Assembly: GCA_020002185.1 (NCBI GenBank)
Contig: CM034538.1
Location: 3,192,773 to 3,256,772 of the forward strand
Origin: Paraescarpia echinospica
Taxonomy: Eukaryota > Annelida > Polychaeta > Sabellida > Siboglinidae
Direction: 5' to 3'
Length of the DNA stretch: 64,000 bases
How positions within the stretch are numbered: position 1 is the first letter of the stretch; each line of letters begins with the position of its first letter. Positions 56,276 through 64,000 of this stretch are shown one piece after another. The position numbers were made by a program, and so were the translations under genes. A model generated the notes under the pieces. That model worked only from the letters and a program-made list of their open reading frames with translations, was not told where the DNA came from and ran no database searches.

Positions 56276-57689
56276 ATATGTTCATCGCATTATTTGCCTG
56301 ACACGCACCGGACCGGGCGCCGTGTTGTCGGTTTGCATTTTGATTCTTAGATAAAGTTATACGGTGACCTTTTTATTAGCTTTATCAATTATATCCATGT
56401 CACACAATCTGTGAATGTGTTAAGTATCACAAAATTAAGTTATTACTACCTGACTATAAGCAGACGAATTGACGCATGACATGGTTACACATCTTAAAGC
56501 GATTCTTTGAAAATTTTAATATCTTTGTAATGTAGGCAACTGCGCGTACGCGCAGTTTCCACTTTGACCCCACCTTCACGTATAAGGCATGCTCATGAAT
56601 ATTCGGGACTGTCCGTCAGACTTCGATCAGCTACGCTGAGTTAATAGATGCAAGAAAAACGTCATCAGCATGTGTGTATTTGGATTAGCCACCGCCATGC
56701 GAATGAGACGTGACCGATAAAATTGTCAAAAGGAAACGTGGACCAGCTGCTGTTTATGTCACATATTCAGCAAAGAAAAGAAAGAAACGTTTAATATATG
56801 GAAAAAACAGAGAATGAACATAGCGACAGCTTATGACAGACGGATTGATTTAAACGAAAAAACACCAGCTCTCCACGCACGAAGGTCGAAGCCACGGATG
56901 ACATATTGAATGATCGGCATTGTTTTTGTTGGAAAATAAAAACATACGAAATCTCACCTATGGTATTATCATGTTCCTTGTTCTCTAGGTACATCTGGCT
57001 ATATATTTTAAAGTTTAGTTTTAATGAAACGTTTAGGTAACAGAAACTTATTGAAGCCGACAAACATTCAATAATGAAATCATTTTGTTTGCACCATAAA
57101 TTCAGGTGCCATTTCTATAAGCAGTATAAATGCAACATTGTACATCGCATGAAATACAATACAATATTAAAATAGCGTAAGTGGTTATTTACTTTCCTAT
57201 CTACATAAGGTTTACTTTTAGTTTGAAAAATGTAGATCTATAAAGAGCATAATAACATTATTCTCGAAAAAATATTAAAATATATTGCATTAGTATAACA
57301 AGTTTTATTTTTTACTGGGAATACGATAATTATTTCTTTTGCCCACCATTTTGAGTAAAAGATACTGAATTTATTTTTGTCGAACTCCCGTTTCGATGTC
57401 AAAGAAAATGGCCATTGTATGATGGAAATAAAGCTATATAATTACAAAACTTTTAAAGTAACGCATATTTTAAAACATTGTTTTTTATATTTCATGAATT
57501 TTCTAAATTATTGTAAAAGCAATGTTAACACCTTTTTTATGCACTCCTCCCAGTATAGATCACTTAACACAAACTTGTTTCAACACATTTTGAAGAATAT
57601 GCTATAGAACACGATCCAAACATGATGAGCATAAGAAAGCATACGTTTTATTATGTACTCCTATTTTGCAACATAATGACGGGATGTTG
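56276..57689. other. Intergenic, unassigned, with one 20-base palindrome
   Basis: AT-rich. The only structure noted is the perfect palindrome AACTGCGCGTACGCGCAGTT at 56538-56557. No gene recognised. Confidence 0.45.
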
Positions 57690-58010
57690 TGCATTAGGAT
57701 GCATAAATCGATCGATTGCACAAATCCATTTGAAACATGTAGTGATGTATATATTCCCAGCAGAAGCCACACGGAATTAATGTGGCAGAACAAAGTCAAA
57801 CATCTTCTTCACTACTGTGTTAGTTAACACGATGTCCAATTAATGGCACGGCTATGCATTTTTATACACAAAGCTATCAGATGCACACATCAATTTGAAA
57901 CACAAAGTGATGTACAACTTCCCAGTATATATCGCGCAGAACAGAATGGACCAGAACAAAGTCAGGCACCATCTTATGTCAGGTGACCCATTGTCCAGTT
58001 AATGGCACTG
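57690..58010 (+). repeat. Two diverged tandem units of about 163 bases, possible THAP-finger relic
   Basis: The unit with AATTTGAAACA.(..)AGTGATGTA, then TTCCCAG and CAGAACAAAGTCA, then GTCCAGTTAATGGCAC occurs twice, about 163 bases apart. Just before and within the first unit (from about 57677) a frame reads MTGCCALGCINR then IFPAEATRN, like the start of a THAP zinc finger, but stops follow. Confidence 0.4.
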
Positions 58011-58467
58011 TTGCACTGTTGAGTAGAGAGCTCTTGAATTTCCTCTTTCCATCAGCTCGGCTATTTTAAAAACTGTTGATGGTCAAAATGTTCCTGCAAA
58101 TAAACAAAATTGAATTTAGGAAACTGAGCATAAATATATTCGCCGACTCCCAGAGGACTGTGGGGAACAGGGAAACGTGGAGAGAACTGGTTACGAAGTC
58201 GTCTGTGGTGCCCCAACAATCCTTATGGGTTATGGAAAAGTGAAGTGAAGATGCATAATTATGTGTTAACTAATTCTACACTGTGCAGATTAATTCAGTT
58301 TAGATATTAGATTACGGAAGTTATCACCAAGTGTACAACTGGCTAAATGGGAAAGCAATACAAGAGAACCTTGTTATGCTGATTCGGTCAGACTAAAATC
58401 CCAATCCATTACTTTGGCCAACTTTTTATTTGCTTCTACACAATTACCTGTTTGCATTGGTCATATA
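58011..58467. other. Intergenic, unassigned
   Basis: No gene or repeat recognised. Confidence 0.4.
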
Positions 58468-58542
58468 CAGTGCACTCCAGAAGTTCCATTTATTAATATT
58501 GTTATGGGTCCCTGGAGGTTTGACCTTATCCAGAGTGCACTG
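58468..58542. mobile_element. 75-base miniature inverted-repeat element
   Basis: CAGTGCACTCCAGAAG on the left and CCAGAGTGCACTG on the right form 10-base perfect termini, with TA on both outer sides (58466-58467, 58543-58544), in the style of mariner/pogo elements. Confidence 0.5.
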
Positions 58543-60364
58543 TATGTTTTCCTTTATTCTTGGTCTAATAATTAATATTGTATATTTACATATGGGCCAT
58601 TCTAGCGAAAAGTGTACAGTAACGGTAAAATAACATGTCAAAAATAAATGTTTAATTTTTGTTTTGCGAATACTATTAATATCAAATGTGCTATTCACTT
58701 GAAGCAGCACAGTTTGATCTGATCTATTATTAGATTTTTTTTAAATATATTCATGGATAAAAACTTATGTATACTAGAGTGCATATCTGCTAGTGTCCAA
58801 ATTTCGTGTATACGACGCAAAATTCCGTGCCAACACGGTATGTGTACTTTTTAACTAACCTAAAATGTTTACATTGAATGATGACAAGCCAGCCAGGTTT
58901 ACTAACAATCGTAGCTGTAGCATTAGAAACAGTCTGTGAACGTATGAATCTCACATTTTCATGTTTCGGTTCAAATAAGTGGGGAAACAGGGACTTATAA
59001 AAAACGCCTGACTGGAATTTGGAAAGGCAAGACCCGTAGACACACAACCCGCACTGACTGCTGCCGTCTTCATCGCCCCCGCGCGGTCAGTCGGATGGAT
59101 GGGTCGGATGTTATAATTATACTTAATCGAAAAGTTATCCAGTGGAGGCATTAGAAGCAGTATAAATAAACAATGCATAAGCTTCCTGCATTGTTAAAAG
59201 TAGCTGTCAATATACAGTGTACATTATGTCTACGAATTGCTGATTTAAAAAGCTATTGCTTCCAACAACTCACCTACGTGTTCTGACATGTTGACACACA
59301 TATGTGACGTCACCAGTTTATGTGTGTTTCACTGCGCGTGCATAAATACTCATTATACTCGGGCTGAATACTTAATCATCCGTGGCAGCAAGCCCAAAAT
59401 TATTCGCGTAAACACAATTATTTATCGGCGTTTTGCGCAGATAACACCCAAATTATGCATAAACATGCAAGACATAAGTAGCAGATAAAGTAGTTATGGG
59501 AAATTATCACGTTTTGATACAGTACATCTCAAATGCATATTAGCTTAAAAAAAATCGCATTAAGAACTTGTATGTTACTGTCAAACTTTAGAGATAATCT
59601 ATGATGTCACTGTCCATTAGAATACTGCTGCATCGTTTCGGTTCCATGGTAAACAATACACTGCATTCGATTGTCTATAACCAAGATGGCGGATCACCTT
59701 GACGACCGGACACCAAATAAGGGCAATGACGTATGACTAATGGACTCAATGTACATGTAATCAGAATGTTATAATACATAAAACGACACCGTATAGGGGT
59801 GGCTCTGTACAGTGAATGACACGATCAGCGCATACTGTCAGGACAACTTTATGAGATTACCGTTATACACCATTAACACGTACAAGTGATGCTTGCATAT
59901 TATTTAAATGCTTACTTCTAATACCCCGAATATGAAGCCAAAGCATCCACCGACAATACCTTAAAAGTAGTCGTACATTTCTCAAAACGGAACCATTTCT
60001 AATGTTGAGTCTACTGTTGAACAGTATAGATAAAATACATGTAATTATGTAAATATTTAGACGGGCAATGACATGAATTAGCCGCTACTACACACTGTAT
60101 ATGTAGAGGAGAGTGGACACATTCATGTAAAACGATCAGATCTACCACAAGCCTATGGTGTTGAAAGGACGACAGTCTGAAGTATTAACAAAGCACAAGA
60201 TAACATTTTCGTACAAACGTATTTTGTCCAAATTACACCGGAGTTGTACAACTAGTTTCTGACTATGAATATATAATATATATAGCCTACCAGGACCGCA
60301 AAGCTCGTAAATTCGTGCAAACGTGCATACTAAAATGACACAGAGTAAAAGTTTCAGTCAACAT
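58543..60364. other. Intergenic, unassigned
   Basis: No exon or repeat with adequate support on either strand. Confidence 0.4.
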
Positions 60365-60640
60365 GACTGGTTTAAAGGTCTTTCAAATTCAAATTGTTAG
60401 TCAGCGCGACACCGAAATCTTTGACTGCCGTCAACCTGGGTAAAGACGGCTTGGGGTCGTATTGTCCATTGATTTTGTTGCTGAAAAACATTATGTGGCA
60501 TTTGTCTATATTAACTTGTGAATTATCAGCGCGCATCACACAAAGACAACTGTTGAACTACACGGAGTCAACTATAGTAATGTTTCTTGTTTTCAACAAA
60601 GTCAGCAATGGAGTCCAGATTACATATCACGTGAGATATT
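60365..60640 (-). mobile_element. LINE RT fragment, minus
   Basis: On the minus strand one frame reads SQVNIDKCHIMFFSNKINGQ, then LTAVKDFGVALTNNLNLKDL, the stretch after the RT palm (NxxKCxxMxFxxK ... KDLGV). Upstream codons are in shifted frames. Heavily decayed. Confidence 0.55.
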
Positions 60641-60950
60641 GCGCAAATAAATGTTGGCTGTCCGAAATGAAGTTGTTTACCTGATAGTCAAGTTAAACAA
60701 CGATGCCTATACAGCGCACTCGCATGAGCGCGCGTGCGCCCGCGCGTATATGTGTCTACTAGTGTATGTGTACGTCCCTGGGCGTTCTTATGTACGTGCC
60801 CGCTTGTGTGCATGTGGTAGAAACCTGCTGAGATTAGCGATGTCTTACATTTGAGTACAACTAACAAATATTTAATTCCGTAATGACGGATTTCATCACA
60901 AGCATGCTTCTATTTAATTTCTTCTAAGTTAACCACATATGTCAGGAAGA

Positions 60951-61973
60951 CTATTTCAGTTCAAATAGTCCTCTAAATACAGGCTCGAGTCTCAAGATGC
61001 GTTCTAGTCTGCATTTCATGTTTTCGATCGTCTTCGGCTCAATTCCATCGAGAAGATTGATTTGGGGAATGAAGTAATGCGGCTGTCGACCCTGCTCCAT
61101 GGCTCGGTAGAGACGACGGAGGACGCCGATCAACCTCGGACCGAGCTCCGACTGGCTCCAGTTGCGACCTTCCTTCATCTCGTAGAAGAGCGCTGTCTTC
61201 AGGTGGTATGACGTCAGCTTCTTCAGTCCATCCTCTCGGTTGCGTAGCACCTTGAGGATGCGCAGAACGTGTCTGCGACAACCCTTGTCACTGTCCATGC
61301 CATCGAATAACGACTTCTCGTCCATGGAGAACGACAGACGCCAAGTGTCCTTTTCTTGTGGCTGCTTCCCGTCGGTCGATTTGAGCTGTTTCGCTACAAA
61401 CAGTCGCCTTTGCGGACCCAGTTGAACCTCATACGCCAGAACGACATCGACAGAATACCAGGGCGCGTCGTTCCCTCTGTACACGTCCATCTGGATAGCT
61501 GGGCCGTGGCGTCTCAGTTTCACGTCTCGAAACACGTCTGTATGTTTATTGATGATTTTCTGCAGTGTACCACCGAATCTGTCGACACTTTTAATGGGAG
61601 ACAGACAGCGGTTGTCGGCCAGAATGTCCTTAAACACGTCCGCTGCACTTCCATCGTCTGCGAGTTTCAGCTTGTAAAAGCCTGGATTACGCGCCGGTAT
61701 AGGTGTTAGATGTTGACTTCCGGCCGTCTGAATCACCATGATGTCGAACTCGATGTCGTTGGATACCTTCACGCCCTCGTATGAACTGCCCGTGTATTCG
61801 ACGCGGGAACACTTGCCCAGCGCTCGCAGTTCGGACGCCACGCGCTCCGTGTACAGCGTGTGACGTTGCTTTGCCTCGTCGATTTCCTTCACAGGCTGGC
61901 GGGCGTGCTTTTCGTGGAACTCTCGCAGCAGCCTCGTTGTTTCCGGTTTATCGTGCCACGCTTGTTGAGCCAT
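60951..61973 (-). CDS. cGAS-like receptor / Mab-21 nucleotidyltransferase (cGLR)
   Basis: A single-exon protein of 340 residues with the whole Mab-21/cGAS nucleotidyltransferase fold. Members sense nucleic acid or other ligands and make cyclic dinucleotides that activate STING. Visible catalytic features are the phosphate-binding GSS (62-64 in YTGSSYEGVKVS), the acidic pair E75-F-D77 in IEFDIMV, and the third acid D176 in WYSVDVVLAYE. The cGAS-type core continues with DTWRLSFSMDEKSLF (209-223), SYHLKTALFYE (255-265) and HYFIPQINLLDG (299-310). The Cys/His zinc ribbon of vertebrate cGAS is absent between 216 and 235, as in many invertebrate cGLRs and Mab21L proteins. ATG at 61973 sits in AAAAATGG; an upstream out-of-frame ATG (61980) opens a 10-codon overlapping reading frame. 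A catalytically inactive Mab21L role is less likely given three intact acids. Confidence 0.9.
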   Translation of the reverse strand: MAQQAWHDKPETTRLLREFHEKHARQPVKEIDEAKQRHTLYTERVASELRALGKCSRVEYTGSSYEGVKVSNDIEFDIMVIQTAGSQHLTPIPARNPGFYKLKLADDGSAADVFKDILADNRCLSPIKSVDRFGGTLQKIINKHTDVFRDVKLRRHGPAIQMDVYRGNDAPWYSVDVVLAYEVQLGPQRRLFVAKQLKSTDGKQPQEKDTWRLSFSMDEKSLFDGMDSDKGCRRHVLRILKVLRNREDGLKKLTSYHLKTALFYEMKEGRNWSQSELGPRLIGVLRRLYRAMEQGRQPHYFIPQINLLDGIEPKTIENMKCRLERILRLEPVFRGLFELK

Positions 61974-62029
61974 TTTTCATTCGTGATAGATAACTGTAAG
62001 CAAGAAAAAGCAGCTTGTTTGCTCTCTCT

Positions 62030-62134
62030 CTCTCTTAGACTCACCTCTGAGACTCACGTCCGACTGAGACTCACCTTTGACTAAGACTCACCTCTCTCTG
62101 AGACTCACACCTGAGACCCACCTCTGACTGAGAC

Positions 62135-62192
<58 letters not shown>
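62030..62192 (+). repeat. GAGACTCACCTCTGACT repeats and a (CT)n tract
   Basis: About seven variants of a 15-20 base GACTCACCTCTGACTGA unit (62039-62130) pass into about 60 bases of pure CT. It lies about 60-220 bases upstream of the cGLR start. Confidence 0.9.
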
Positions 62193-62198
<6 letters not shown>

Positions 62199-62207
62199 TT
62201 GGGAGAG

Positions 62208-62434
62208 AGGCGGGCGGGCGGGGGCGGGCGGGCGGGCGGGCGGGCGGGCGGGCGGGCGGGCGGGCGGGCGGGCGGGCGGGCGGGCGGGCGCGGGCGGGCG
62301 GGCGGGCGGGCGGGCGGGCGGGCGGGCGGGCGGGCGGGCGGGCGGGCGGGCGGCGGGCGGGCGGGCGGGCGGGCGGGCGGGCGGGCGGGCGGGCGGGCGG
62401 GCGGGCGGGCGGGCGGGCGGGCGGGCGGGCGGGC
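62208..62434 (+). repeat. (GGGC)n microsatellite, about 225 bases
   Basis: Nearly perfect GGGC tetranucleotides with three phase breaks (near 62220, 62290 and 62351). Open frames through it (Gly/Arg/Ala on one strand, Pro/Ala/Arg on the other) are by-products. Every four units meet the four-G-tract pattern of a G-quadruplex. Confidence 0.97.
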
Positions 62435-62885
62435 GTGAGTCTGTGTGCGAATTATTATGTGAACTTTCACTCATGCATGCATATGACACACGACACACAC
62501 ACGCACGCCTCCGCTCCTGCATGTATGCCCGCATTCACGCTTGTGCACACCGACGCTCATTCGCTCAGTCACATTCACACTCGCCCGCGTGCATTCACGC
62601 GCACTCACACATACTGACGCAACAAGAAACAATTATATTGGCTGCTTATACCTGAGTCGACGTTCCCGCTGTACACTCGGATGGGCAGACAGAAGCCACG
62701 CTGATGTGTACAGATGTGTAGACAGTTACCCCTCCTCGTTGTGTACACGTATCGTGATATTGCGAGAGCTTGCAAATGAACACAAATAGACGTCGCGTTG
62801 CCGGGAAATTGGGTCAGTCTCGTTTTTCAGGAAACTACGCGCAGCTCTGCGTGACCTCATTTTCGTCTCGCTCTAGCGAACATTC
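62435..62885. other. Short CA-rich repeats and unassigned DNA
   Basis: CACA/CGCA-rich sequence at 62480-62620, then nothing recognised. Confidence 0.4.
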
Positions 62886-63770
62886 ACTTCCGACTCGTTG
62901 GGTTATCGACATAGAAATCTATGGCACATCACCAAAGTCCGTTAAGAATATCACATACTTGGGCAGTACGATTGGTTCTGACACCAACATCTATGTGGAA
63001 ATAAACATCCGTGTTCATGTTTCCTCGTGAAAATGAATTGAGAGAAGAGATTGGCATGAAAAACAGCTAAAGATGGAAGTAGTCGGAAACAGAATGAGAT
63101 GAGCAGGACACGATTGTTAAAAGAAGCATCGAAAGCAGGAGAACATTGCAAACGACAAAAAGGAAGACCAAAAGCTGAGCTGGAATGACAACATGAAACG
63201 GAACCTTGTGAGGGCTCGTACGTGTGAATAGTAAAGAATGGTCGATACATGCGGACAACATAGAGAGAGACGGAGAGAGCTAACAAGAGAGGCGGAAGAA
63301 GCAACCGATGAAATGACATGGCCCCTACCCAGCAAAGGAGCAAAGGGGAGACGACGTCTCATAACGCCAGAGGTCTAAAATGCTTTCCAAAATCTTTCCA
63401 AAGTTAATCTTCGGCATCTACAATAAATCCTTCGGAACTCATGGAAAGTTTATATTTGAAAAGAAAAGTTTTGAGAGGGGCCGACCTGTCAAATTTAGAA
63501 ACCGTTCTGACCGCATCCCAAGTCCGCTGGACTGGACATGTTACCAGAATGACCAGCGATATATTTCGAAAGGTGTGTTCTACGTGGAATTATCCAGCGA
63601 GAAATGGCTTCACAGTGGACAATGTTTGCTATACAAAGATGTGCTAAAATACCTCTCAAAGCTACATATATCCCTGTAAACAGCTGGGAATCCATTGCAC
63701 AGCATCGTCAACTAGAAGAAGAACAAAGTGCAAGGGGTACACCCTTCGTTGATGTCATCATAGGACACGA
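62886..63770 (+). mobile_element. RTE-like LINE relic
   Basis: Frame pieces SVKNITYLGSTIGSDTNIYV and, after 63441, LETVLTASQVRWTGHVTRMT match the FxYLGSxI...RWxGHVxRM pattern of RTE-type polymerases. The catalytic palm and endonuclease are missing, much of 63040-63380 is scrambled, and many stops are present. Confidence 0.65.
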
Positions 63771-63808
63771 CATACAGCAATGAGAAAAGCGAGACATATA
63801 AAACATAT

Positions 63809-64000
63809 AAACGCACTTAACGCACTTAATACACTTAATTCACTTAATGTACTTAATGCACTTAATGCACTTAATGTACTTAATGCACTTAATGCACTTA
63901 ATGTACTTAATGCACTTAATGCACTTAATACACTTAATGTACTTAATGCACTTAATGTACTTAATGCACTTAATGTACTTAATGCACTTAATGTACTTAA
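63809..64000 (+). repeat. 9-base satellite ACTTAATGC/ACTTAATGT, reaching the window edge
   Basis: More than 20 units of CACTTAATG and TACTTAATG alternate and continue to the last base, so the array extends beyond the window. Confidence 0.97.

Noticed and set aside
61356..61709. Plus-strand 117-codon frame
   Set aside because: Antisense to the cGLR coding region.
62088..62655. Gly/Arg- and Pro/Ala-rich proteins of 80-154 residues
   Set aside because: By-products of the (GGGC)n and CT microsatellites; all frames are open on both strands.

Overview
The window is nuclear DNA from an invertebrate animal. It has GT-AG introns, three recognisable animal genes, AT-rich intergenic DNA and a heavy load of LINEs, one LTR element, tRNA-derived SINEs and short inverted-repeat elements. 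Species cannot be named from sequence alone; a cephalochordate, ambulacrarian or lophotrochozoan genome would all fit. CR1-type LINEs whose ORF1 carries a PHD-like finger and an SGNH esterase are described from animal genomes and fit this reading.

Host genes. (1) ZFYVE26 (spastizin) lies on the minus strand. Exon 1 is at 11278-11489, exons 2-5 are at 2774-422 and join in frame, a possible exon 6 touches the left edge, and the rest lies outside. Its first intron (about 8.5 kb) is filled with LINE debris, including one LINE nested inside another. (2) NEK2 mitotic kinase lies on the plus strand, with five coding exons between 42654 and 48464 giving the whole kinase domain and the start of the coiled coil; the C-terminal part is not found. 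Its introns hold a SINE, an antisense LINE fragment and a 1.35-kb minisatellite that runs up to the acceptor of the fifth coding exon. (3) A single-exon cGAS-like/Mab-21 nucleotidyltransferase lies on the minus strand (60951-61973) and keeps all catalytic acidic residues, so it is a likely innate-immune cyclic-dinucleotide synthase. A possible first coding exon of an unrecognised gene is at 35300-35430 (minus).

Mobile DNA. One CR1 family (PHD + SGNH ORF1; endonuclease-RT ORF2) supplies copies at about 4.57-10.7 kb, 20.5-22.1 kb, 27.9-31.2 kb, 36-40.1 kb (one copy nested in another), 49.1-53.3 kb and a divergent one at 53.5-55.5 kb, plus a tail relic at 42.4 kb. A second CR1-like LINE (minus, 7.66-10.53 kb) is inserted in the first copy. 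A third LINE lies at 22.4-26.3 kb and is broken by an exact 164-bp inverted duplication of itself. A Ty3/Gypsy element (14714-19733) has 164-bp LTRs and GGGC-type 5-bp target duplication (GGGTC). Further pieces are Rex1/L2-like and RTE-like LINE relics, a 952-bp TIR element, three copies of a CAGGGGCGGATCC-type MITE and three SINE copies.

Simple sequence dominates the right end: CT and GGGC arrays upstream of the cGAS-like gene and a 9-bp satellite running off the edge. Nothing here suggests operons or bacterial DNA. The genes are independent host genes in a repeat-rich region.
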